A DNA stretch of 64,000 nucleotides from Ectocarpus siliculosus (taxonomy: Eukaryota; Sar; Phaeophyceae; Ectocarpales; Ectocarpaceae). A program made the position numbers and the translations under genes. The stretch spans positions 5,271,634 to 5,335,633 of the forward strand of contig FN649740.1 in NCBI GenBank assembly GCA_000310025.1. Direction: 5' to 3'. Every line of letters starts with the position of its first letter. The first letter of the stretch is position 1. The notes under the pieces are model-generated. The model saw only the letters and a list, made by a program, of their open reading frames with translations. It searched no databases and was not told where the DNA came from. This document shows, in pieces, positions 40,371 through 53,005 of this stretch.

Positions 40371-40411
40371 GGTGTGCTCCTGTGGCATCCATGTTGTTCA
40401 CGAGAAGGATT
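40371..40411 (+). repeat. Dispersed repeat, copy B
   Basis: Reverse complement of the 30573-30613 copy, matching over about 38 bases (GGTGTGCTCCTGTGGCATCC, ATGTTGTTCACGAGAAGG). The flanks are not alignable by eye. Confidence 0.7.
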
Positions 40412-40647
40412 ACATTTATTTCTCGAGATTCTACTCGGCCGATTATTGGCTCAAGATCTTACTACTCAGAAGAAGCTTAGACTATAACATTTTCGTGAAT
40501 GTGTGTTCGGAAGCGCAGGCACGGGTATTGCGTCGAAATGGGGATGATTCTCCATCGCAGCTTTTATTTTCCTCCCTCGTACACCGTCTCTCAGTCTGTC
40601 TGTGTGGTTCTCGATCTGCCTGTCGGTCTGTGTGCCTCTCTCTACTC

Positions 40648-40765
<118 letters not shown>

Positions 40766-43129
40766 ACTATATCTACTACTGTACTACAGTACACATCTCT
40801 GTCTCTCTTTCTTGCTCTCTTTATCTCTGTCTCTCTTCCTTGCCCTCTTGCTTCTCGCTTGAGGTGAGCACACACACACACAGAGGGGCGCCGAGGGCCT
40901 GCTATGGTATGCATACGCCTCGGGTTATTTGTCACGAAGAAGACCAATCAGTGCGCCACAGAAGTATCAACCCGGACCACACCGAACGTCGTTACACCAG
41001 TTTCAGATGCAGACCGGTGGTCTCCCACACGCCAGTCTGTGTCTGTGTCTCTGTGTCGTCATTGCAAGCCCCCCCCCGTGGGACAGTTCCGTCTCTGTCT
41101 ACCTGTGCCGCGTATGTATGTGACCAAGCACTAAAGGAGAGGAACAACAAGGAAAACAGGAGTTGTTGACATCCCACCGAACTCGCAGTTAGACGATCGG
41201 GATTCAACTTTTTAGGGCGTGAACAATTTTTGGGCTGCCCGGTGCACGGCGGTGTCAATTCTGACAAAGGGGCCTGCCTCTCTGCTGTTGTTCAGTCACA
41301 CAGCGGTTTCACACGACACACAGCGAGGCGACGGCACAGCCAAGAGGCACCTGACTGAGGGGTGAGAAAGAATTGCTGGTGAAGAGTACTGCTTAGAGGT
41401 GGAGGAGCACAGCTACGGTGGAGTAACCGTCTTGTCCGCGGTGAGTGATGCTACATAGTCGGATACCAAGTGTTCGATCAGGCCCAACACTCATCATCAT
41501 GAGAGCTGGGGGAGGCACACATGTCTGTAGCTTGTTGGATGGAGACGAGGAACAATTTCGAAAGATGAGGCAGCACGGATGATGGTTGGTACCCCCCAGT
41601 TGAACTTTGCCCTTCGACGGGGATGTGGACTGCGCTACAATCCCGACCGGGCAGTTTCCTTAGCGACACATCATATGCAGACTCCTGTTGAGCAAAGCCG
41701 CACAGCGCTTCTGGCGCTGGCCTGAGTTCCTACTGCTGCCCATCACGCCCACGGTGCCTCTGCAAACAACAACGGAAACATTTTCGCCGACAGATAAGTT
41801 GTGCAGTTACGCACGATACGCCAAATGGGGCCAAAGCAATAGCTTGACGCCCGTGAGTTATGCACTCCTTTGCATCCCGTTGCATGACCACTGTCGCGAA
41901 GAGTGCCGACAGACTGCGCACATCCGTCAGACAATACAGCAACAACAAGCTTGCACAAGAAAGAGGACAAAGAAATGTAGATCCGCCCATGACTAGACTA
42001 TACACTTTCGGGGGGATTCGAAGGTTCAAAGAGAAGCAGAGCCCCCTCTATGAGCGGACGGCATGTAGTCACGGGGTGTAGAGGGTCGGAGAGGCTACAA
42101 CAGAGCGCGACGTCATTCATGCCATACCCTCTTCGGCACCTGTGCATCGGAGCCGAGACGGCGAGACCCTACCAGTTGAAGGGGGTGCAGAAAAAATTTT
42201 ATAGTTGGTTCTCGTGATACCCCGAAACAGTATCAGTGCCGCCGCATCTTGCCTTTCATCGCATGATGACGCAGGCAGCAAGTAGCTTATTGCCGCGGAA
42301 GAGAGGGGCGAGCGAGGAAACAGCAGTAGGCCTGTTGCTGCTTTTTCTCTCTCTTTCTCCACCTCATTTTATGTTTCTCTCAAACCTGAGGAGGGGACAG
42401 ATGGCGTTTTTTACTACGCAGCAGTGCATGGATCAATGTACGTACAGTACACTACATACGCAATACTCCGGAGTATTCAGCAGCAGGACATACTGCAGCT
42501 CGCTGTGCCCATTATTTTTTAAGTAGTGTACGAAATCTGCCCTCTTTTTTGTAGACGGACCTCTCCGAACTGTATATTTAGACTACATTTGTTTTGCTTC
42601 TTGCTTGGGCAACTTGTTTGAATCTCAGGTGTTGACTGGATCGATGGGGGGCACGGCCTGGTACGTTCCATGAAGGAAGACTTGACAATTTGACTGACCT
42701 CCAAATGACCGACCCAGCAATCACACACGCGACACGTAAGACCAGTCGGGGAAGTGTTGCGCAACGCATCATCCTAGAGAGAGCTGTTACGCAAAGCAAC
42801 GGTTGGGGCTTGTCTCCAATAGCCAGTTATCACGTATTATAGTCTACCACACAACAGATTCTCTCAAACCAAGCAAAAAATATCTCACCAATACTACTAG
42901 ATAGGGCGGGGCAATGAGCCGCGGGGTAGCCGACTTCATACGTTGCACATCTGCGATGCTTTTTAGAAAATATACTTAACCTCACAGAGAGACTGCCCAT
43001 TCTTTTGTGCGGGATGGCGGGTGCAGTCGATCATGTTGAGTTTTGAGTCCTAGTCATCAAAAGAAAAAAGGCTATTGGAACGAACGGCCGTTGTTGGCTT
43101 GTGCATACACGAATACACCAGTATCGTAG

Positions 43130-43336
43130 GTGACACAAGATACCACACCCCCTGGACCAATTTCAAAGCTCGGTTGCTCCACACCACAAAGAATGGCGGT
43201 GCCGATAATTGTGATGTTGGAACCGTCTCGTCGAGAGCTTTCCGACAACGTCTCGCTGGGTCTAGGCATCCTCTTCGACGTGGAGTCTCGAGCTTAAGAA
43301 TCGATGCAGGGGGTGTGGTATCTTGTGCCACCTGCG
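43130..43336. repeat. Short inverted-repeat element, MITE-like
   Basis: Arms of about 27 bases with one mismatch face each other: the left arm, about 43130-43156, contains CACAAGATACCACACCCCCT; the right arm, 43309-43335, is its reverse complement. Weaker matching continues inward (AATTTCAAAGCTCGGTTGCT against a related sequence). A diverged copy of the left arm and its inner flank occurs at about 15587-15650. No target duplication was verified. Confidence 0.6.
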
Positions 43337-45104
43337 GTAGGCGTCATACGTACGTTCCCCCACCGATTGGATTTTCGGTAGCTTCTCTGCACAGAGTGAC
43401 ACAACACCAATGAAAGGCCTTTTTTCCTGTGGACTGGTTTGTTTCCAGGTAACCCCTCCTCACACACCGAAGCAGCAGCAATGACAATGGCATCCGCCAC
43501 GAGCTGTGTGCATGGCGCCCTTCCTCCGCTAGTGCTGTCTTGCCCCTCCCAGCGGTGTTGTGTGTTTAGCTGAGTGCTTCCTCTGTTCCAACTGCGTGAC
43601 TACGTGTGGGTGGGTGGGAGGTCTCCAATGTTTTGGTCCTCCATTACCTTGACAACTCCCGGGGATGCGGGTGAGAATCTCCTATGGTTTTGGGGTATAA
43701 ATGCCGGTGAAGCACGACCATCTGCTGCCGGAGCACGACCAAACCATTGTGGTGAAGAGAGCGCCCTATTTTATTCTTCGTCACAAGCCAACAGATCGTC
43801 AATCGGTGCTCTATAGACCTCGTGCTGGTCGAAAAAGAGAGAAAATTCAGGCGGTAACTTTTAGAAACTTTGGCCCCTGGTAGATAGAGCCTGTTTCTTC
43901 CTCCTGGGACGGGGAGAAAAGAACGGTCGCGCTTCGCGCTCCGCGGTTCATTAATAGTTCAAGACAAAGCAGCGACAACAGCGGGAGTTCGCCAAAGAAA
44001 GCTCATTGGGTTGCGGAGTCCCGACCTGGGCATAAATGTATTCCAGTTGAAGACACCATCGAGCAACGGTATGCATTCGTGTTTTGGTACGCCCAGATTT
44101 GTTGCTGGGGCGATGCTGTCGAAGGCTGCAGCTAGCTGCGGCCCGAAATCCGCAAACAAGATATAGGTTCATACCATTTTTTATGCATTCCTGTACGCGC
44201 TGTCACAGATCCAATTCTTGAACTGTAGGGTGAGCCTTGGTACGTAATACTACAGTTGGGAAAATTGAGTGGATGACAGTGCGTGAGATCGTTTGATTGT
44301 GAATGGTATGGATGCAGGTCAGAGGACTTTTCGGACTACAGTTTGCTGCAGCCTTCGACAGCACGCCCCCCGGCAACAGATTTCGGCGTATCGATGTGCA
44401 TGCCGCTCCTACATAATGTCCTCCAAAATGTTTTTCCGCGTCGGGGCTCCACCAGCCAGAAAGTAGTTGTTGGTGGGTATCTTGGACGAAGACCAGAACA
44501 AGTAACTGGGGTTGGCAAAAAAACCCTATAAATTAACTTGCTGTGCTGACGGCAACGAACAACAAACCATTTATTGTTGTGCGAGGTTCCATGGCTGTCT
44601 TTACACCACTCTAGAGTCGACGAAGATACCCCCACAGAGCTAGGTTACACCGTGCGAATTTGGGTGTCTTGCTAAAGCACCAATGGGAGGTAGACTAAGG
44701 GAAGAGACAGCATGCGATGCTTCCCTTGGAGACCGTGGAAAATTGGCTCTCGGGGACATGGAAAACACGGCGCGTCCCAGGCGGCACGTGCAAGTAAACA
44801 TGTTGTGTACCCACGCGCCGTCTAGGTCGGAGCGGGTTACACCTGACTCGGTCCGGGTACGTGCTGTGGGTGACGAAAAACCAAGTGGACAATTCGATCG
44901 CAGAAAATAGTTTACTGTGCCATGATCGAAGCAAGCCTTAGGATTAGTGTTCGTCTCTGAACAAAAGCGCCTCTTCGTGCCTGCTAAATTGAGTCCTCGG
45001 TACCAGGGACGAAATACATAAATACGCGTTGCCATGGATGGGTACGACGGGAAAGAATAAGTAATTTTGACTATTTTGGCCCGTGGTGGCATAGAAACAC
45101 GAGA

Positions 45105-46963
45105 ATGTTCTCTTTGGGCAAATCTATGTGGGTCCCCGTGCTAGCGGAGGGATACGTGATATCGAAGGGAGAGAAGAACGCGAAAGGGTTTGTTTCGACA
45201 CTGGTTAAGGTCGCCATTTCCGCGTTCGAGTTGTCCGCGGGTTTTTCCCTCCTCCCTCCACCCTTTGGCCTTGGTACTGGATCTTACGCTCGCTGTCACT
45301 CACAGCTTGCGCCCCAACCAAACCAGGTGTACAAGAGATGAGCGCAGTAAGGAATTTCTTTTTGGGGCACACGTCCAACGTGATTGCAAAGAAGTCTTTC
45401 ACTGCACGGTGCATCCTGAGGCAAACGCAGCGAACCCGAAAGGCTCAACACTACATCAAACACCTAACCTGGAATATATAGAGCGATTTTTTTAGGTCGA
45501 GTTCACCCTGGTCAAGACGGCGTTTGGCTGGATCGAGGCATGGCGTGGATACATCTTGAACGGCCTACCTGGTACTGCACTAGGAGTACACATGGGAAAC
45601 ACTCCCACAAGTTTCATGGTAGATGACTGCATATGGGCAACGAACAACGACGAAACCATTCACCCACTCAACCCACGAATAGCTTGCCCGAAGGAGTTAC
45701 CGTTCTGAACAGTTTCTTCGTCGTTATGAAATGACTAGGTTTCAGGTTACCCATGTCGGAGTCGAAGGCGCCGTTGCGAAGGCGGCGATCGAAGTTGAAG
45801 CCAGGGATGTGTCTCAAGGCTTTTCGGTTGGAGTGCGAACGGGACGCAAGGGGAACCGTGAACGTCGAGGCGCACGAAGTCCACACAGTGATTGGTGAAG
45901 ACGACAAGTTTTCGGAGTCGTACATCAACCCGGACGACGGCTTCTTTCGCCGAGATCCGCTGTCGTACGAAAGGAGGAGGATATACGAACGGTCGTCGTT
46001 CAACATACAACCGCCACGTCAGCGCTTGAAGGCCCTCGAGACGGAAACTGACGCGCAAATCATCCACGTCAGCGACGAGCCACTCGAACCCAAGAGGTTT
46101 CCCCCATTGAGAAAGACTCCGGGTGAGGGGTTCCGTGAAACAAACGCCACCGAGGTGATATTCGGGGTTGATCCCAGCCACGGATGCCCTCGCCCATGGG
46201 TGACTCCGGTGGCCTTCCGCCTGATCAAGGTGGGTGCAGTGCATGGAGGAAGGTGTGCTGGGGAAAGCACGCACGTCCGACCTGACCCCCGGCCGCTGTT
46301 ACTTAGGCTCCACTTAGGAACGAAAGTGTACTACGGAATAAGGTCACGAAGTTCGATGGGGGCGCGTGTGTCGTAGCTATAGTGTGTGCTTGCATCCAGT
46401 GCCAGCAAGTGAAGTATTTGGATCAACGCGTGTAGGTGTCCCTGGTTGACGGGTGGCCTACACAAAAATCTGAAGAATTGAGTCGAGACAGAGTATGAGA
46501 GGTACACAGGAAGCCCCTCGTGGTGCAGCGATGACATACATCAGTCGCCCAGCACGACATATATCTGATTGCCGCTGACCCCCCCCGCCAACCCACTCTC
46601 TGACGTTGATCTTCCTAGCAGGAAGTTTGGGAGCAGGTGACCAATGCCGGGGGCGTGTTCACGGCGGACTACGACTTGAGCAAGTCTGGCTGGGCTATGT
46701 TCCACACAATTTACATCTGTCCGGCGCCGGGCACGGCGATGTACGTGCAGGCATTCAGAGTGGAGCCAAAGACGGTCCAGTGTTGCAGCTCCGGGTGGAA
46801 CCACGTGGACAGGCCGTTGTTTCGCTCTGGAGGGAGATTGTTCAATGCGGACTTTTCGCCCATCAACGTGGACGTCCTAGACCCGGTGGTTTTCAAACCC
46901 ATCCGGCGACTCCTAAACAATCCACCGGCTCTGACCGCTAATGCCGACGCGGCGTGGGTGTAG
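45105..46963 (+). CDS. Unrecognised protein, four exons, about 335 residues
   Basis: Exons 45105-45203, 45496-45571, 45739-46229 and 46622-46963 (TAG stop) join in phase. The acceptors TTTTTTTAG (45495) and CTTCCTAGCAG (46621) are good; the one at 45738 (ATGACTAG) is weaker but is the only one keeping phase. The N-terminus reads MFSLGKSMWVPVLAEGYVIS, followed by FTLVKTAFGWIEAWRGYILN. The centre is charged (LRRRRSKLKPGMCLKAF; DPLSYERRRIYERSSFN). The end is Trp/Pro-rich, with YDLSKSGWAMFHTIYICPAP and NVDVLDPVVFKPIRRLLN. There is no signal peptide and no clear membrane span. I do not know the family. The even charge and the aromatic, non-repetitive sequence are typical of a folded conserved protein, so the gene itself is likely real. 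Confidence 0.65.
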
Positions 46964-49352
46964 TGTTGCGGATGGCGTTCAGAACGAGGTGTTTTCGGAG
47001 GATTCCCCTCAACTCGTGTTTTTTGACAGATTGCTGGGAAGGATAAGGTGTCTCGAGGGTTGAAGATTGCCAACGATGTCGTCCGTCGAGAATTGTAGTG
47101 GTATGTTGTGCATTGCCCATTTTTTCAGTAGTCTTCACACGCCCGTTCCGCCCCAAACATACCAAACAAAGGCTGAAAATGTACTCGCCATGGTTTTTTC
47201 GTTCAGGTTTTTGTTTACAACGTTGTCCAGAACGTAGCGCTTGGATGTGTGGGTGTGGGTCAAGGTTAGGGTTAGAGTTGGGTTGTTTTGGGTGGGGTCC
47301 GGTCGACCTCTACCCAGACGTTCGATGCTTCGTCGAACTTGCAGGGCAAAGGGTGGTTTGGGTAGGGTTTTTTCGAGGGTTGAAGTCGTATGGGTTTCGC
47401 ATCCTGTCGACCTCTAGGAGTTTGGGTGTTTCAGGATCTAGGCTTGACAGTTTTTAGTTCACGCCACAGAGATGGTTACTGAGCTCAAAGTAGCCTCAAA
47501 AGCCCATGCACTACGCAGATTGTACGAGTGCACGGATAGTTTTATCACCTGCATGGGGTTGACGGTGAACCCCTCAGGCGCTCGATTAAGATTGAGAAGG
47601 GTTCCAATACAGCAACCAAACTTTTGATATCACAGTAGCAGATTCAGGTTCTCAAATACATTGTAGCATTTGTTCAGTGTTCGAAACGGCGTATATTATT
47701 TTTGCAGACCCTTCCTTGGACGCAGAGGCTTTATTGACCTCGGGCTGCATGTATTTTATTTCTCGCCGAATGTATTCTCAAGGATAGAGAGCTCTTAACT
47801 CGCGTGTTGGGCATGACTTACCGTATGGGGCGTGACTGGCGTGAACGGCCAGGTCGCAGTTCGAAGGCTTCGGATTAGCCGGGGGGCGAGTGGCGAGTGA
47901 CAGGGCAAAGGAGGGCGGACGACAGGGGCGGATGCCGATGCGGGAGGTATCTAGTAAGGATATAGACAGAGCGAGAGATCTAAATTGAGAGAGAAGCACC
48001 AGTAAAAAAATCCCCAAAAAGGACGGCGGACACGACTGAAAACGGCTACTCCGTATATATGTGGCTGTTGTATTACCGTTCGTCATGGTTGTGGCGGGTC
48101 AGAAGAATGTACTACCCGTGCGAAAACCGGACATCATGATGAGAGCTCTGACCAAAAATGCTCTCGAGTTCACGTTACGCGCCTCCAGTAGTTGCTTTAT
48201 AATAACGCCAGACCTGATTGTCGGCTTGCCCCATGAGTACGTTCCAGTGGTGTGAAAATAGGACTGGGGCCTCCCAACTGCGTGGCACAGCGTAGGCCAA
48301 ACACCGTGCTCAATTTGGTAGTGACCTTGTAACGGCCGGTCTCTACAGCTGTGGACCGTGAAAGAGGCTCGATAATCGTTGGGTTATGGATCATCAATAT
48401 TCCTCACTTTCGACTGACGTTCTTTGCTCCAATACGGGGCAGCAGACGGTGGCACAACCCAGAGAGCAAACGGCACGGAAATGGCCCAACAACGCCCAGT
48501 TTCACAGATGGACATCGACAATAACGCACGACCCTTCACACCACAAGGCGATGTGCCGCCGCTTGGTAGTCCATCGACACTTCCCATGTATCCTCCAAAC
48601 CGGCATCCTGTCTACCAAACGGAGCCCCCATGCTGGTTTCCTCGTCATTTTTCAAGAAGCCCAGACCAAACCAATAGTGTTCCATCACGCAATCCCGAAC
48701 AGCTACAACTTGGACTTGCGTATCTGAAGAAGACACCAAAATAATCGTAGCTGCGGCTTTAATCTGCCAGATACACTCCCCGTAGCTTTGTCTAGGAGGC
48801 ACGTCAAAACCACGAAGACGATCGATGCCTCAAACTCTTGTCTTGAGAGTCCCAAGCGGGGGGCATCTTGCAAGCGATTGTTCTATGCGCTTCGGTACTG
48901 ATCACTCGGTGCCTGTCCTCATCCTCGTTGTTGCGAACGGAAACAAGAAGCACATCAACGTATTCCTCAGCTTGTGGAACACCAACATGCGAAAACAACG
49001 GCGAGGGCTGCACTGTCATGTTGGCTAGAAAAGTCTACCATCTCGAGCCTGGTTTGTTCGTTCATCGCTTTTCCGTATGGTCGCCGTTACAGAGGAAACA
49101 GGAAACCTTTCCACGCTGAAAGTCGACTTCTGGAAGCATCGAGAACGAGCAACTATTAAATAACTGTGTTCCGAAAGAGACAGAGCCAGTGCGTACTATC
49201 CAGGCATGCATTTCACAAGGAGGAACGAGGCACGTTGTGTGCACCGGTCTTGGCTACAACCGGCGGCACATCCGATACGACGACCAAAAGACAAAGACAT
49301 CTACTTCGAAGTACAGCAGTAGCAACGCTGGCCTGTGCAGATGACTGATGAC
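46964..49352. other. Intergenic region between convergent genes
   Basis: Holds the 3' UTRs of the genes on both sides, a few degenerate TTAGGG-like units near 47262-47284, and one weak short open frame at 48481-48744. Confidence 0.4.
48481..48744 (+). CDS. Short open frame, weakly supported
   Basis: The 87-codon frame starts MAQQRPVSQMDIDNNARPFT and is Pro/Gln-rich before ending LAYLKKTPK. The composition is plausible for a small disordered protein, but there is no domain, no splice evidence and no clear promoter. It could equally be chance or an exon fragment. Confidence 0.15.
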   Translation: MAQQRPVSQMDIDNNARPFTPQGDVPPLGSPSTLPMYPPNRHPVYQTEPPCWFPRHFSRSPDQTNSVPSRNPEQLQLGLAYLKKTPK

Positions 49353-50068
49353 TCAAAGCAACACCCCCCCTTCGTCACGATCTCCGCCGCCTGTCTCTGG
49401 AGCTGCCGCAGAAACTTGATCTGAACCGCCAGTTTCAGGGGTCTTGTCCGATGCCTGGCTATTGCCCGCCACGATGCTGCTCCCGGCGGGAGGGATTGGT
49501 GGTGCTGCGTCGAGACTCATTGAAGCGGTCATGGTGCTGATGACGTCACCGGACCCGCCTCCAGTACTAACTTCCGTTGGGCTCACCGTACGACCAGTAA
49601 TTTCACTAGAGGTACCATTGTGTCTACCCATCGATTGGGCAACCAGAGGTCCGGAGGCACTGACAGCGATCCGTGCTGATGAGGAGGGCGCCGCTGCTGT
49701 GGCCATGTGCGGGCGTTGAGTCTTCAAGTCAGAGATGGCGAGTCGGAGGGTCTTCACGCGATGTCGTCTTCTTACCAGCACTGCCTTGTTCTCCTCGATG
49801 GCTTGCTCGAGGTCTTCGTCTCCCGGCGCTCCGTTCAAGAACTGTCGCCCACAAGAGGGGAGGCCAAGTCAGGGATGGGAGGGGAAATTTGCACATCGGC
49901 GAATAAGGGTAGGACAGGGATTTGCAAGGACCTTCCACCCAACGATCTATTTTGCTGTGAGACCTAGAAAACCATCTTCTGTGATATCGGGGAGGGCGTA
50001 AAGGAGTCCATGATCATTTGTTCGAAGGATCGCCAATCAGCAGCCGGCTCAATACGGTTGTAGCCCAT
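49353..50068 (-). CDS. Unrecognised protein with helical N-terminal half, two exons, 194 residues
   Basis: Exons (minus) 49973-50068 and 49353-49841 join in phase 0; the start is ATG 50068 and the stop TGA at 49353. Exon 1 encodes MGYNRIEPAADWRSFEQMIM and DSFTPSPISQKM. Exon 2 starts FLNGAPGDEDLEQAIEENKA and continues into a basic helix (VRRRHRVKTLRLAISDLKTQ) likely to form a coiled coil. The last 100 residues are Ser/Thr/Gly/Ala-rich and disordered. A good GTAAGA donor after NKAVL could mark another intron, but the frame stays open and helical through it, so I left it unspliced. The acceptor GGGCGACAG at 49842 is adequate. The family is not recognised. Confidence 0.5.
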
Positions 50069-50854
50069 AACGTAGGCATACGGGGTACAGGAGCGGACAG
50101 CCCGCACGCGGTGCTGGTTCCTGGGCGAAAAAAATGCGAGACATGGGAACATGGCACCAACTCTGCAGTTCTAGAGTGCTATGGCTGCATGCGTGTGATG
50201 CATATTGATAGCAGCACGGGATCATGCAGGCAGCTAGCCCCGTTTCGGCTGCGGTTTGGTTCGGTTACAACAAGCTGCGGAGCGGCGAACACGGCCCTGA
50301 AGATATGGTAGCTCCACTTACACCGAATGCATTTGAATAGAGGCAGAGCATCCGCACGTAGGCAAACGCTTATGTTGGAACGGAAGAACTAAGAATATAG
50401 CATCTATGTATTAAAGGGGTAGAACCGGGTAGATACCCGTCCTACCACCAATTACATGTCGACTATGTAGGACATTATGTAGGACAGAGACAGATGATTG
50501 GTTGATGGCCACGCCGACGAGCCGGAAGCCCCTAGAAAGACGTAGCACAGCAGCAGCAGCACATGACACACGTAGACAACACACGAGAAAACCAGCACAG
50601 CAGCACACGAAACTGCTGTGAACCAAGGGCAGCCGAAGGCGCACATAATAGGAGGTCGGGTTCGACTGCCAGAGCCGGTTGGCTGCTGTCGGCAGCACCA
50701 CACGCGAGGGAGGCGACACAGGTCGAATCTGCTGCTGCTGCATGCTGCTTTCATCAATCTGCAGGCCGATCTTTTGAGCTTGCTACACAGATGCATCCCT
50801 GAAACAGGGACAATGAGACTTACAAACTGCTTTAGGCCAAGGTGTCCAAAGGAA

Positions 50855-51160
50855 CACATCATACGAGGCATCGAGAGCGATTTTTGAAGCCCGTTGCCTG
50901 CTGCTAGCAGCGTATAAGCGAGTGAAGCAAGTGCACACAAGTCAATCAATCTGCGGCTATCTTCGCCGGTCTGTCTGCAGGCCGATCTTCTTTTGATCCA
51001 CAACAGACGCGCCCCAAAGTAGAGAGACAAGGAGATGTACACACGCTGCCGGCCAACGCGACCAAGTACACACGGACATAGGGGGCGTCGGGGGCGATTT
51101 TTAGAGCCCTTTGCCGCTGCTACGAGCGTATGCGAGGGAAGAAAGTGGTGCACAACCACA
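50855..51160. repeat. Diverged duplicated segments
   Basis: The stretch with GAGCGATTTTTGAAGCCCGT and AGCGTATAAGCGAGTGAAGC (about 50874-50934) parallels the stretch with GGGCGATTTTTAGAGCCCTT and GAGCGTATGCGAGGGAAGAA (about 51090-51145). A related CTGCAGGCCGATCTT motif occurs at 50759-50774 and 50976-50991. Confidence 0.6.
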
Positions 51161-51165
51161 CCGCG

Positions 51166-51193
51166 GCAGCAGCAGCAGCAGCAGCAGCAGCAG
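51166..51193. repeat. CAG/CTG trinucleotide microsatellite
   Basis: About nine AGC units in a row. There is another trinucleotide run at 11788-11822 (GCT) in an intron of the EF-hand gene. Neither lies in a called exon. Confidence 0.95.
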
Positions 51194-53005
51194 CTGATTC
51201 ATGAGAGCTTCATCCACACCGTACACAACACCTTCACTCGTCCCCGCGCTGCTAAACAGCAGCAGCCCTGCGTACACGGCTGACTGGTGATGTTGGGTGA
51301 GGTGTGAGCATGTGCAGTAGCAGTGGTGACCTCTCTGTGAGGCTCCATCCACATCTATCTACGCCTCGCGTCTGTCTCTCCGCCCGTTCTTTTTCGCGCT
51401 TCGCGCAAAATATTTTGATTATTTTTGTTGGGCCCCTGTATGTAGGGAGGATAGCCGTTGTATGAGTAGTTGTTGCGTACACGTGCACATCTGCGAAACG
51501 ACCTGTAGACGTAAACCGGTGATCCTCGTCCACACATGTTTGTATCCATGTGGATGCCAACAATCAGAATAACTCTGGCGAAATTTCTGCTTGTGCTTGG
51601 AAATCCTGACACCAAGGACCGGTGCGGCATATGCCCCCCGTAAATTTTTCGAAAAAAAGGTCTCAAACCGCCTGCTCCCTTGCTTGTTCCGCACCGCTAG
51701 GAAAGAAAAAGGGGAACATATTTATGCAGTGTACTACGGAAGCTTAGCTGGTTATTGCGATGGTGACAGGTCCATGAACGGGCTTCAAGTTTATTTTGGG
51801 GGGGGTGGATACCGAGTCCGTGACGCAGTACGCAACACAAACTCGCTCCCTCAGCAAGGTGTGTCTGCCTGTCGCTCCGCACGAAACGCCTTGTAGACTA
51901 CACCATAGCGTACTCCTACTAGTGGAACCAGCTGGTACCAGCGATAGCTCTAACAATAGTTGGCGTAGTCCGTCGCCGGGGATACATGCCTGCCAGTCAG
52001 AGGTTCAACCGAGCAATGTACAACTGTCAAGTACAGCAGTTTGTGTAGGGTACCTGGGCCAGTTCAACGTTGGAGCGCACGAGGTGATAAATGGAATTCT
52101 CGGTCTCAGCAAGGTCAGCTTCCATCACCTCCAAGCCCCCTTCCATCTCTTGCTGCTCCATCCTTCCGGTGTGTTTGTTGAAACACGATCTCACCAACGG
52201 CATTAATCAACGCAACGCAACACGCCCGAGGAACCCCATGCCCCAAGCCCCAAGTGCAGCGGGATGCGGGATGCGGGGGTCTGTTGGTTCAGATACCGGT
52301 TCGCAGGCGGCGTAATTACTCACCACCCAACCACCCCCATGCGACGGCGCCAGGCGCTGTCTTTTACAGTCTAGGGGACCCCCACCTCCCTCCCTATTGT
52401 AGATCTTGAGATCACCACACATCATGAGATAGGAGGAGCACGCGGGAGGGAAGAGTAGCACGCACCTCTATGCACGCCTGGATTCCGTGACACCTGTTAG
52501 TGGAGGATAGCTGATGCCTACTGAAGGTGAGATGGTTTGGATCAGCGGGCCGTGGCAGAGGGTTGCGTGGAGTGTACATAGCGACAACAGCAGTACCATG
52601 CAGTTCAAAACAGCACTGCTGTACATCAGTTAGCGCCCGCAATTAAGAAACGCTTATTTCAGGTCCAGCCTCGAATTCTTATTGTGGGCTATTAACTCAG
52701 CGTATGTCGTTCAGTTTTTTATATATCATGTTTCTTATTTTGTCGTGCAGCCAAATCCTGCTGAATTTCTTAAATCGGCAATTTCTTATTTCTCTGCTTT
52801 CCTCGCCTCCCGTACTCAACCCCGATTCTCACTACCGACGGCTGCACGTAAGGCCACTCCCTAGAAGCGAAATGTATTCAACGGCAACGTCTTGCTGTCG
52901 CTACAAGGTCTTCTACCCCCCTCATGAGTGAGGGCTGAAACTAAACAAATGCATGAACACCGCATGATGCCTCACCCGCACGCCGACAGACAACAACGAA
53001 AATCA

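Larger units (their letters stand above)
50069..52626. other. Intergenic, repeat-bearing region
   Basis: No gene supported. It contains a diverged tandem duplication (about 50855-50940 and 51060-51160) and a CAG microsatellite (51166-51193). Confidence 0.45.

Noticed and set aside
44640-45092. 150-codon minus frame
   Set aside because: Composition looks random and there are no splice sites or motifs.
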